A DNA stretch of 15,463 nt from an uncultured Desulfovibrio sp. Lineage in GTDB: Bacteria; Desulfobacterota; Desulfovibrionia; Desulfovibrionales; Desulfovibrionaceae. Position 1 is the stretch's first letter. Each line of letters opens with the position of its first letter. Shown in pieces: positions 6,481 to 13,233 of this stretch. The notes beneath the pieces were generated by a model. That model had not been told where the DNA came from, did no database searches, and saw only the letters and a list, made by a program, of their open reading frames with translations. The position numbers and the translations under genes are program-made. The DNA is taken from the NCBI GenBank assembly GCA_900547595.1, contig URHE01000043.1, positions 1 to 15,463 on the forward strand, given 5' to 3'.

Positions 6481-8805
6481 CTACATGCCCTTGAACGGGT
6501 TGGGGCCAAGGGCCGTGATCCGGGCGACAAAGCCGTCGATGAGGTCCGGCACCCTGTCATATTCGTCAATGGCCACTTCAAGCTGATCCACGCGCTCCGG
6601 CTCCACGCCGAGGCGGCTCAGGGTCTCGGCGATGTTGTCGCGCCTGCGGCTGCAGATCTCCGAACCCTTGATGAAGTGGCACTGGTAGTCATCGCCGTAC
6701 TTGCAGCCCAAGAGGAGCACGCCGTCAAAGCCCTTGCTCATGGCGTCGGAAACCCAGATGGCGTTGACCGAACCCAGGCAGCGGACCGGGATGACGCGGC
6801 AGTACGGGCTCCAGGCCCTGCCGCGCATGCCCGCCATGTCCAGCGCCGGGTAGGCGTCGTTTTCGCAGGCGAGGATGAGGATGCGCGGGCCTTCCTTCTT
6901 GAAGTCCTTGGGCACCTGCACTTCGCGGATCATGGAGCCGATCTGGTCGATGCTGTAGTTGGCAAAGGAGATGACGCGTTCCGGACAGGCCCCGAAACAG
7001 GTGCCGCAACGGCGGCAGCGCGCCGGATTGGGCTTGGGCGTGCCCTTTTCGTCATCGTCCAGCGCGCCGAAGGGGCATTCCTCGGTGCAGCGTTTGCACT
7101 GGGTGCAGCGCACGAAGTTGAAGAGCGGGTACGAGGTGTCGCCGGAGCGCGGCAGGACCGCCACGCCGTGTTCCGCCGCCTCGATGCACTGGATGGCCTT
7201 GAGCACGGCGCCGCGGGCGTCCTCCTCGCAGGCGTCCAGGGTCATGGGCTGGCGCACGCAGCCGGCGGCATAGACGCCGGTGCGCCGCGTCTCGTAGGGG
7301 AAGCAGATGTAGTTGGAGTCGGCAAAGCCGTCAAAGAGGTCAAGGTCCGGGAAGTCCGGGCCCTGCCGGTAGGCGAAGTTGACGGTCAGGTCCCTGGCCG
7401 TGGTGGGCACCAGGCCGCAGGGCAGCACGACGAGGTCCACATCCAGATCAAAGTCCATGCCCAGCAGGGTGTTGGCGCAGGAGACCACCACGCGGTCGCC
7501 ATGGTCCGTGATGGCGGTGACGTCGGCCTTGGTCAGCATCAGGCCCAGACGGTCCTGCATCTTCTTGTAGAAGCGTTCCAGAATGCCGGGAATGGCCATG
7601 TTCTTGTAGATGACGAATGCCTGGACCGCGTCGTTGGTCTTGTCGCAGATGATATTGGCCTGGCGCAGCATGCCCACGCTGTTCACGGCGTTGGAGTACT
7701 GGAGATGGCGGATGCTCTCCAGGTCCTCCTTGACGTAGGGCGCGTCCATGTTTTCGCCGTCGCTCTCCACGTTCTGGCCTTCGTCCGCCTTCTGCGCGTC
7801 GGCGGCTTCGTCGGCGCCGCCGTCGCCGGCCCTGGCGGCCAGGGCGTCCGCGCCGAAGGCTTTTTCGGCCAGGGTGGTGTCGAGCACAAAGGCGATGCGC
7901 CGCGCCGTGACCGTGCCTTCCACGAGCATTTTCGCGAACTGGCCCGCATGGATGATGGACGGGCTGCCGTAGCCCATGGGCTCCAGATATTTGCCGTCCA
8001 GCGGCGTCCAGCCCGTGGCGAGCACCACCGCGCCCACCTGGACCGTCACCGCGCCGGAAGGCGTGGCGAGCTCGGCCGTGAATTCGCCGGGCTGGCCTTC
8101 CAGCTTCGCCACCGTGGACTGAAGATGCAGGGTGATGGCGGGTTCGGCCTCCAGCCGGGCGATATGGTCCGCCAGGTTGAGCGGTTCCTTGTCCGTCCAG
8201 GGGGAGGACAGGGGCGAGGTCATGGGGATGTTGTTGGCCGCGCCGCCGAGCTTGTCGGCCTTTTCCACCAGAACGACCTCATAGCCCGTGGCCGCGGCCT
8301 CCATGGCCGCGCGCATGCCCGTCCAGCCGCCGCCGATGACGAGGATGCGGCGCACCCCGGCCACCACGGCGGGTTCGGGGGTCTCGGTCTTCTGGAGGCG
8401 CACCATGCCCATGTTCACATAGTCGGTGGCCATGAGCCGCAGGAGTTCGGGCGCCTCGCCGGGGGCAAGCCCTTCCACGGAGGCGCCGTCCGGGTCGCGG
8501 TAGGCGAGCACGCACTGTTCGCGCAGGTTGACATGCTCCACCTGGACGGGCGTGTCGCCATTGGGCGCGAAGCGGTAGAGGTCCGCGTCCACGCGCGGCG
8601 AGGCGCCGCAGAGGAGCACGCCGTCCAGCCCCTGGGCCGCGATGTCGGCGCGGATCTCGTCCACGGCCTCGGCGAGCACGGGCACCGCCTTGACCGTGGC
8701 CGCGAGCTCGCCCCACTTGTCGCGCACGCCCTGGGCCAGGGCCTCCGCGTCCAGGCCGCCGCCGATGTTTGACAGATCAAAATAGACGCCAATCTTGCCG
8801 GCCAT
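6481..8805 (-). CDS. qmoB: Quinone-interacting oxidoreductase subunit QmoB (HdrA + MvhD domains)
   Basis: QmoB is a cytoplasmic flavin/iron-sulfur subunit of the complex that delivers electrons to AprBA. The 774-residue protein has an HdrA-like part with an FAD Rossmann motif, ILVIGGGWTGMRAA (154-167), and VVLVEKADKLGG (177-188). A ferredoxin domain carries two 4Fe-4S sets, C567/C570/C573/C577 and C597/C600/C603/C607. A C-terminal MvhD-like domain follows (about 641-760) with ILACENDAYPAL, VRCLGSVNAIW and LLGCKYGDDYQCHF. The HdrA-type cysteine blocks are missing: the N-terminus reads GVYFDLSNIGGG, and the region equivalent to the QmoA CAGSRD...YCSYICC block reads FVLDTTLA...YSNAVNSVG, split by an acidic stretch (about 319-361). 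The ATG at 8805 has GGAGG 8 bases upstream, and only 5 bases separate it from the qmoA stop. Confidence 0.96.
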   Translation of the reverse strand: MAGKIGVYFDLSNIGGGLDAEALAQGVRDKWGELAATVKAVPVLAEAVDEIRADIAAQGLDGVLLCGASPRVDADLYRFAPNGDTPVQVEHVNLREQCVLAYRDPDGASVEGLAPGEAPELLRLMATDYVNMGMVRLQKTETPEPAVVAGVRRILVIGGGWTGMRAAMEAAATGYEVVLVEKADKLGGAANNIPMTSPLSSPWTDKEPLNLADHIARLEAEPAITLHLQSTVAKLEGQPGEFTAELATPSGAVTVQVGAVVLATGWTPLDGKYLEPMGYGSPSIIHAGQFAKMLVEGTVTARRIAFVLDTTLAEKAFGADALAARAGDGGADEAADAQKADEGQNVESDGENMDAPYVKEDLESIRHLQYSNAVNSVGMLRQANIICDKTNDAVQAFVIYKNMAIPGILERFYKKMQDRLGLMLTKADVTAITDHGDRVVVSCANTLLGMDFDLDVDLVVLPCGLVPTTARDLTVNFAYRQGPDFPDLDLFDGFADSNYICFPYETRRTGVYAAGCVRQPMTLDACEEDARGAVLKAIQCIEAAEHGVAVLPRSGDTSYPLFNFVRCTQCKRCTEECPFGALDDDEKGTPKPNPARCRRCGTCFGACPERVISFANYSIDQIGSMIREVQVPKDFKKEGPRILILACENDAYPALDMAGMRGRAWSPYCRVIPVRCLGSVNAIWVSDAMSKGFDGVLLLGCKYGDDYQCHFIKGSEICSRRRDNIAETLSRLGVEPERVDQLEVAIDEYDRVPDLIDGFVARITALGPNPFKGM

Positions 8806-8810
8806 GCCGC

Positions 8811-10046
8811 CTACCTCCCTTTCACCGTTTGTACCGCCTTCAGGGCGGCGGCTGTGCCGGACTGGGCCGAACGCGTCACGTCAAGGGGCATGCGCGCGCA
8901 GCCGCAGGCAAAGATGCCCGCTTCCTCGCCGCCCGCCACAAAGCCGTCCTCGTCCAGCGGGAGCGGCAGGGGCAGGTCCTCTGCGGCCAGGGCGGGTTGC
9001 ATGCCCGTGGCCAGGACGGCAAGATCGAAGTCGAGAGAAAGTTTTTCGCCGCGGATCGCGTCCTCGGCCGTGAGGCGCACCCGGTCGTTTTCGATCTGGA
9101 CGGCCTCGGCCACCTTGCCCTTGATGAAGGTCACGTTGGGGAGCGCCTGCACCTTTTCCAGCACCTTGACGTAGCGGCCCGGCGCGCGCAGGTCGATATA
9201 GAATACCGTGACCCTTGTCTGCGGATGCTGCTCGGCAAGGTAGAGGCACTGCTTGAAGGTGGCCATGCAGCAGATGTAGGAGCAGTAGCCGAGGTGGTTC
9301 TGGTCGCGGGAGCCCGCGCACTGCACAAAGCCCACCGAGAGCGGCGTCCGCCCGTCGGAGGGCCGCACGATCCTGCCGCCCGTGGGCCCGAAGGCCGAGG
9401 CCAGGCGCTCCATCTGCATGTTGCTGATGCAGTTGCGGATGTCGCCGCCGCCGAGATTGGCGAGATTGCGCATGTCATAGGGCTTCCAGCCGGTGGCCAC
9501 CACGATGGCGCCCACGGAAAGCTCGATCTCGCGCGGGGCCTCATCCACCTGCAGGAAGCGGTTCCCGGCCACGCGCGCCGCGTCGGCGCGGGTGAGGGTG
9601 TCCGGGTCCAGCGCCCAGCGGGCGGGATAGGCGAAGGGCATGGGCTTGTAGAGCGCCTTGCGCGAACCCAGGCCGAAGTCGAATTCGCTGGGGGCCTCGC
9701 CGTCCAGGCTCTGGGCCAGCAGGCTGAAATCCACGTTATGCGGCGCCGTGTGCCGGGGCGAAAGGCGCACGCGCGCCGTGTAGTCGCCCTTGCGCCCGGA
9801 AAGGCCCACCACCTCCGCGAGCGTCAGGCAGGTGATGCGCGGGTTCTTCCTGATGCGCTGGAACTGGATCTCCAGACCGCAGGAGGGCGGGCAGAGTTTG
9901 GGAAAATACTTGCTGAGCTGGGCCACCCGGCCTCCGAGCCAGGGCGATTTTTCCACGAGGTAGACGTCGTGGCCCAGTTCCGCCGCTTCGAGGGCGGCGG
10001 TGAGGCCCGAAAAGCCCCCGCCCACGACGAGAATGGCGTTGGACAT
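8811..10046 (-). CDS. qmoA: Quinone-interacting oxidoreductase subunit QmoA (HdrA-like flavoprotein)
   Basis: QmoA is an FAD-containing HdrA-like subunit in the cytoplasm that is thought to contact APS reductase. The 411-residue protein opens with the FAD motif AILVVGGGFSGLTAALEA (4-21) and E32, then LCPPSCGLEIQFQRI (51-65). An HdrA-type cysteine block follows: C243 in FVQCAGSRD and C255, C259, C260 and C267 in YCSYICCMATFKQC. A late VLATGM and an ACGCARMP block near the C-terminus complete the FAD domain. It lacks the ferredoxin and MvhD domains of QmoB. The ATG at 10046 has AGGAGG 9 bases upstream and gives the usual QmoA length of about 412. The frame continues upstream without conservation. 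The gene lies 318 bases after aprA; that spacer is full of hairpins and shows no convincing promoter, so its expression may depend partly on read-through from aprA. Confidence 0.96.
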   Translation of the reverse strand: MSNAILVVGGGFSGLTAALEAAELGHDVYLVEKSPWLGGRVAQLSKYFPKLCPPSCGLEIQFQRIRKNPRITCLTLAEVVGLSGRKGDYTARVRLSPRHTAPHNVDFSLLAQSLDGEAPSEFDFGLGSRKALYKPMPFAYPARWALDPDTLTRADAARVAGNRFLQVDEAPREIELSVGAIVVATGWKPYDMRNLANLGGGDIRNCISNMQMERLASAFGPTGGRIVRPSDGRTPLSVGFVQCAGSRDQNHLGYCSYICCMATFKQCLYLAEQHPQTRVTVFYIDLRAPGRYVKVLEKVQALPNVTFIKGKVAEAVQIENDRVRLTAEDAIRGEKLSLDFDLAVLATGMQPALAAEDLPLPLPLDEDGFVAGGEEAGIFACGCARMPLDVTRSAQSGTAAALKAVQTVKGR

Positions 10047-10126
10047 CCTGGAGATCCTCCTGCGTTGCGCGGCGCACGGAATACCGGCTCCCGCCGCGGG
10101 AACCGCCCCGGAGGCCGGAGCGGATG

Positions 10127-10146
10127 AAAAAGGGGGCCTTCCCCCT
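10127..10146 (-). terminator. Terminator-like hairpin upstream of qmoA
   Basis: A perfect 6-bp stem (AGGGGG/CCCCCT, 10131-10136 with 10141-10146, 4-base loop) is followed on the minus strand by a run of five T (10127-10131, the first being the last stem base), then C. It sits 80 bases before the qmoA start. It could end apr read-through or act as an attenuator for qmo. Confidence 0.5.
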
Positions 10147-10152
10147 GACAGT

Positions 10153-10194
10153 GGCAAACGCCGCGAGGCGGGGTTTGCCGCCAGCGGCAAACCC
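10153..10194 (-). repeat. Two competing hairpins in the qmoA leader
   Basis: Hairpin A pairs 10171-10181 with 10184-10194 (perfect 11 bp, 2-base gap). Hairpin B pairs 10153-10159 with 10173-10179 and 10161-10164 with 10168-10171 around a 3-base loop. They share the central segment, so only one can form at a time. Hairpin A is the stronger and is transcribed first. Confidence 0.5.
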
Positions 10195-10265
10195 GCCGGC
10201 GAAAAGACACGAAAAACAGGCGTGTGACGGCGCGGCGGCGCCGCGGGCGTCCGCTCCCGCATTCG

Positions 10266-10302
10266 CCGGAGCGTTGACGCGATTTCCTTGCGAAAACGCT
10301 CT
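10266..10302 (-). repeat. Short dispersed hairpin repeat, copy downstream of aprA
   Basis: This 37-bp element has arms GAGCGTT (10269-10275) and AACGCTC (10295-10301). It aligns with the copy at 4470-4504: shared blocks are CCGGAGCGTT, ATTTCC, GCGAAA and CGCTCT. It has the same orientation relative to the upstream gene as the other copies, but lies about 60 bases after the aprA stop rather than on it. Confidence 0.7.
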
Positions 10303-10310
10303 CGTGGTAG

Positions 10311-10344
10311 TCTCAGGAGGCGGCCCTGGGGCCGCCTCCTGAGA
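10311..10344 (-). terminator. Strong hairpin just after aprA, possible terminator
   Basis: A 16-bp perfect stem (10311-10326 with 10329-10344) starts 20 bases after the aprA stop codon. No T-run follows directly on the minus strand; the next bases read CTACCACGAGAGCG, and four T appear only later inside the repeat. It may protect the aprBA mRNA 3' end or give partial termination. Confidence 0.55.
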
Positions 10345-10364
10345 GCGTGATGCCGTTTGCCCGA

Positions 10365-12353
10365 CTAGTCGGGGATGATCTGGATGTAGGGCTTCTTGAA
10401 GAAGGTGGTCTCGCCGGTGGCGGGATTGAACTTCGAGTTCACGAAGCACTTCCACTTGCTGTCGTCCAGGCCCATGTGGTCCGCGCGGTAGTAGAAGCCC
10501 GGATAGCGGGATTCCTCGCGGAAGGCGATGTGCTGCATGTGCAGGCGCACCGTCCACAGGCGATGGTAGTTCTCCCAGCAGCGCAGCAGTTCATGCAGGT
10601 CGCGGGCGGCCAGCTTGGCGGAGTCTTCCTCCAGCATGTCAAGCAGATGGAAGCCCGTGTTGAGCATGGCCTGGGAGGTGGTGTAGTAGGTCGCCACGCC
10701 GCCGCCGTATTCGTCGGTGGCCTTGATGAGCCGCATCATGAAGTTCTTGGGCGCGATGTAGCTCGGGTTGACCACGGGATCGGTGGAGACGGCCTTGCCC
10801 TTCTGGAAGTTGTAGTAGGGCCGGTAGATGAGGTCGCGCAGCTCGTCCTCGGTCTCCTTGATCTGGGGCTGGAAGTCCTTGTGATCCACGCAGAAGCGCA
10901 CCATCTGCTTGCCGGCGATGCGGCCTTCGGCGTGCGAGCCGGAGGAGAACTTGTGGCCGGAAGCGCCCACGCCGTCGGCGCAGGTGAACAGGCCCTCGAC
11001 CGTGGTCATGCGGTTGTAGACCTTGCCGTTGCTGGCGCGGATCTTGTACTCCTCGGGAACCCAGGCTTCGTCCGGACCGGAGACCCAGATGCCGCAGCAG
11101 CCGGAGTGCGAACCGAGCAGATACGGCTCGGTGGGCATGATCTCGGAGCCGCGCTCCTCGGGCATGGTGTCGGTGCAGGCCCACAGGTTGGCCTGGCCCA
11201 CGCACATGTCGAGGAAGTCTTCCCACGCCTCGGACTCAAGGTCTTTCTGCTGCTCTTCGTTGAGCGTGGCGAAGGTGGTGTTGAGGGCGGTCTTGGTGTC
11301 CATGTAGATGGGGCCGCGGCCTTCGCGCATTTCGCGGAGCATCATGTGGTTGCGCAGGCAGGTGGGGATGACGTTGCCCTTGGCGTAGCCGCGGTCCTCG
11401 TAGGGCTTGAGCATGGCCTTGTTGGTCACGCAGTAGTCCTCGCCCTTGGCGTTGGTGGCCTTGGCCTTGAAGAGCAGGAACCACGCGCCCACCGGGCCGT
11501 AGCCGTCCTTGAAGCGGGCCGGGACGAAGCGGTTTTCCATCATGGTCATCTCGGCGCCGACCTGGGCGCAGAGCGAATAGGTGGAGCCGGCGTTCCACAC
11601 CGGGTACCAGGCGCGGCCCATGCCCTCGCCGGTGGAGCGGGGACGGTAGACGTTGACCGCGCCGCCCGCGCCCACCATGATGGCATTGGCGCGGAAGATG
11701 TGGACCTCGTTGGCGCGCAGGTTGAAGCCCACGGCGCCCGCGATGCGGTTGGGCACGTTCTTGTCGAGCAGGAGCTTGACGATGAACATGCGCTCCATGA
11801 TGCGGTCCTCGCCAAGGGCGTTCTTGGCCGCTTCGGCCACGATGCACTTGTAGGACTCGCCGTTGATCATGATCTGCCAACGGCCGGAACGCACGGGCTT
11901 GTCGCCCTTGCGCAGGCTCTTGCCCTGGGCCTTGGCCTGGGCGCCGTTGAGGTTGTGGCCGTTGTCGTCCTTGATCCAGCAGGGCAGGCCCCAGTCCTCG
12001 AAGAGCAGGACGCTGTCATCCACATGGCGGCCCACGTCATAGATGAGGTCCTCGCGCACGATGCCCATGAGGTCGGTGCGGACCATGCGGACATAGTCGT
12101 CGGCGGAGTTGTCGCCAAGGTAGGTGTTGATGGCGGAAAGGCCCTGGGCCACGGCGCCGGAGCGCTCGAGGGCGGCCTTGTCGCAGAGCATGATCTTGAG
12201 GTTGTGCTTGTCGCCCCAGCGCACGGCCTCGTAGGCCACGCCGCACGCGCCCATGCCGCCGCCCACGATGAGCAGGTCGACGTCATGCGTTTTGCAGACA
12301 GGTTCGGAAATGGGCACGCCCTTGGAGGGTTCTTTCACAGGGATCATCGGCAT
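10365..12353 (-). CDS. aprA: Adenylylsulfate (APS) reductase alpha subunit AprA
   Basis: AprA is the FAD subunit that reduces adenosine 5'-phosphosulfate to sulfite and AMP, the second step of dissimilatory sulfate reduction, in the cytoplasm. The 662-residue protein matches the family length. It has the FAD motif DLLIVGGGMGACGVAYEA (26-43), QGLSAINTYLG (70-80), RHVDDS (109-114), AGGAVNVYRPRSTGEGMGR (229-247), ENRFVPARFKDGYGPVGAWF (273-292) and the GSHSGCCGIWVSG block (414-426) with H416. The arginines of the ENRFVPAR block and this histidine lie in the substrate region of known AprA structures; exact equivalence was not aligned. The ATG at 12353 has AAGGAG about 9 bases upstream; a second ATG two codons on is less well placed. 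It follows aprB by 33 bases in one operon. No truncation or frameshift is seen. FAD and electrons come from its own flavin and AprB clusters. Confidence 0.98.
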   Translation of the reverse strand: MPMIPVKEPSKGVPISEPVCKTHDVDLLIVGGGMGACGVAYEAVRWGDKHNLKIMLCDKAALERSGAVAQGLSAINTYLGDNSADDYVRMVRTDLMGIVREDLIYDVGRHVDDSVLLFEDWGLPCWIKDDNGHNLNGAQAKAQGKSLRKGDKPVRSGRWQIMINGESYKCIVAEAAKNALGEDRIMERMFIVKLLLDKNVPNRIAGAVGFNLRANEVHIFRANAIMVGAGGAVNVYRPRSTGEGMGRAWYPVWNAGSTYSLCAQVGAEMTMMENRFVPARFKDGYGPVGAWFLLFKAKATNAKGEDYCVTNKAMLKPYEDRGYAKGNVIPTCLRNHMMLREMREGRGPIYMDTKTALNTTFATLNEEQQKDLESEAWEDFLDMCVGQANLWACTDTMPEERGSEIMPTEPYLLGSHSGCCGIWVSGPDEAWVPEEYKIRASNGKVYNRMTTVEGLFTCADGVGASGHKFSSGSHAEGRIAGKQMVRFCVDHKDFQPQIKETEDELRDLIYRPYYNFQKGKAVSTDPVVNPSYIAPKNFMMRLIKATDEYGGGVATYYTTSQAMLNTGFHLLDMLEEDSAKLAARDLHELLRCWENYHRLWTVRLHMQHIAFREESRYPGFYYRADHMGLDDSKWKCFVNSKFNPATGETTFFKKPYIQIIPD

Positions 12354-12386
12354 CTTCGTATTCTCCTTCTCGCGTCGCGCGGATGG

Positions 12387-12875
12387 CTAGTTGCTGTGGG
12401 CGATGACGGTCATGGTCTTGTCGGCCTCGGCCACGTCAAACTTCTTGCCGAGGACTTCCTTGGGCGCCGGCAGCGAGGCTTCGGTGAAGAGTCGCTCGTC
12501 GTCGAGGCTGTCGCCTTCGGGACGGCCGTCATAGGGTTTGATGGAGCCTTCGGGCGTGGTGCGGATGGGGAACTTGAAGCGTTTCACGCTGCCGTTGCGG
12601 AACTGCACCGTCCACATGATGGAGTCGGCCGAACGCAGGGGGATACAGGTCCCGCCCATGGGGCAGAAGTCGGCGTAGGGGCGCGCCGAAATGGCGCCCT
12701 GAGGGCAGATCTTGACGCAGGAATAGCATTCCCAGCAGGCGTCCGGCTCCTGGTTGTAGGCCTTCATTTCCTCGGGGTCGAGGATCATGAGGTCATTGGG
12801 GCAGATGTACATGCAGGCGGTCTTTTCGCCACCCTTGCAGCCGTCGCATTTGGACGGATCGACAAACGTCGGCAT
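12387..12875 (-). CDS. aprB: Adenylylsulfate (APS) reductase beta subunit AprB
   Basis: AprB carries two 4Fe-4S clusters that pass electrons to the FAD of AprA. The 162-residue length is typical. The first cluster has the unusual spacing C10-x2-C13-x7-C21-x3-C25P, and the second has C47-x2-C50-x2-C53-x3-C57P, followed by YADFCPMGGTCIPLRS. The rest is the beta-sheet and extended C-terminal tail (about residues 84-162) that wraps AprA in known structures. The ATG at 12875 has GGAGG 6 bases upstream. The gene heads the aprBA operon and lies about 100 bases downstream of a sigma70-like promoter overlapped by a Rex-like operator. The order B then A is the usual one. Nothing in it looks altered. 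Confidence 0.98.
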   Translation of the reverse strand: MPTFVDPSKCDGCKGGEKTACMYICPNDLMILDPEEMKAYNQEPDACWECYSCVKICPQGAISARPYADFCPMGGTCIPLRSADSIMWTVQFRNGSVKRFKFPIRTTPEGSIKPYDGRPEGDSLDDERLFTEASLPAPKEVLGKKFDVAEADKTMTVIAHSN

Positions 12876-12976
12876 ACGTGTCCTCCAACTCGTAAGAAGT
12901 TATGCCGTGCTCATGCCGGAAATGGCGCGCCCCCCCGGGCATCGCGCGTTTCCGTTCCGGAAAGAGAGTGCATGGC

Positions 12977-12994
12977 TTGCGAAATTAGTAACAA
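12977..12994 (-). promoter_or_regulatory. Putative Rex-type operator on the aprB promoter
   Basis: The minus-strand sequence TTGTTACTAATTTCGCAA has the 18-bp layout of Rex sites (consensus TTGTGA-N6-TCACAA), with one mismatch in each half. It covers the predicted -10 element, a position that suits a repressor. Rex is an NADH/NAD+ sensor and in Desulfovibrio vulgaris represses sat, the gene for the step before APS reductase. Confidence 0.5.
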
Positions 12995-13014
12995 GGGCTG
13001 GCGCTTTGCGTCAA
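12984..13014 (-). promoter_or_regulatory. Putative sigma70 promoter of aprBA
   Basis: Minus-strand TTGACG (13009-13014, five of six consensus) is followed by TACTAAT (12984-12990). Read as TACTAA the spacer is 18 bases (three of six), and as ACTAAT 19 bases (four of six). The -10 lies about 110 bases before the aprB start. The -35 is also part of an imperfect 17-bp dyad, 12998-13014. Confidence 0.55.
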
Positions 13015-13032
13015 GCCCCCCCTGAAAAATTT

Positions 13033-13049
13033 CCCGGCTACTTGCCGGG
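13033..13049. repeat. Small perfect hairpin upstream of apr promoter
   Basis: CCCGGC (13033-13038) and GCCGGG (13044-13049) form a 6-bp stem with a 5-base loop. On the minus strand AAATTTTTC follows, so it could be a weak backup terminator for argD read-through. It lies outside the predicted apr transcript. Confidence 0.45.
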
Positions 13050-13079
13050 TGCTGAAAAAATATTCATTGTATTTCAGCA
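13050..13079. repeat. Inverted repeat TGCTGAAA-N14-TTTCAGCA upstream of apr promoter
   Basis: The perfect 8-bp arms are 13050-13057 and 13072-13079, with an AT-rich spacer, centred about 53 bases upstream of the -35. It stands out in this GC-rich DNA and is placed like an activator site. The factor is unknown. Confidence 0.5.
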
Positions 13080-13149
13080 AGTTGAGTGTGAGGAAAAATT
13101 TCGCCGCGCGGGCGGAAGGGGCCTTCTCCGCCGGTCCCCGCATGGCGGC

Positions 13150-13184
13150 AAAAAACCGGGCCGCCGGGAGTGCCGGCGGCCCGG
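13150..13184 (-). terminator. Intrinsic terminator of argD
   Basis: A perfect 12-bp GC stem (13156-13167 with 13173-13184, 5-base loop) is followed on the minus strand by six T (13150-13155). It lies 49 bases after the argD stop and insulates the apr promoter from argD transcription. Confidence 0.92.
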
Positions 13185-13233
13185 GAAAGTTCCCGCACGG
13201 CCCTGACGCTCGCGGGGCCGGACGCGGCGGGGC

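Larger units (their letters stand above)
10047..10364 (-). other. Hairpin-rich aprA-qmoA intergenic region
   Basis: No gene is seen in these 318 bases. In transcription order they hold a 16-bp hairpin (10311-10344), a copy of the short dispersed repeat (10266-10302), two mutually exclusive hairpins sharing 10171-10179, a T-tract hairpin (10127-10146), and a 9-bp stem with one wobble (10086-10094 with 10096-10104) about 25 bases ahead of the qmoA ribosome site. I found no good -35/-10 pair for qmoA. Confidence 0.7.
12876..13233 (-). other. aprB upstream regulatory region
   Basis: No gene is seen in these 358 bases. From right to left they hold the argD terminator (13150-13184), an AT-rich block (about 13020-13100) with an inverted repeat and a small hairpin, a promoter (12984-13014) with two overlapping dyads, and a roughly 100-base leader. 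The leader can fold through GGAAA/TTTCC (12918-12922 with 12949-12953) around a run of seven C (12930-12936). Confidence 0.7.

Noticed and set aside
4537..8772. A 1411-codon open frame on the plus strand opposite qmoD, qmoC and qmoB
   Set aside because: It runs antisense through three well-identified genes. Its composition (runs of His, Arg, Gly, Ala, Val) is what codon bias in GC-rich DNA produces on the opposite strand. No domain is recognisable and it has no ribosome site.
10347..13025. An 892-codon plus-strand open frame opposite aprA and aprB
   Set aside because: It is antisense to two strongly conserved genes, and its low-complexity Val/Gly/His/Ala composition mirrors their codons. Treated as a shadow.
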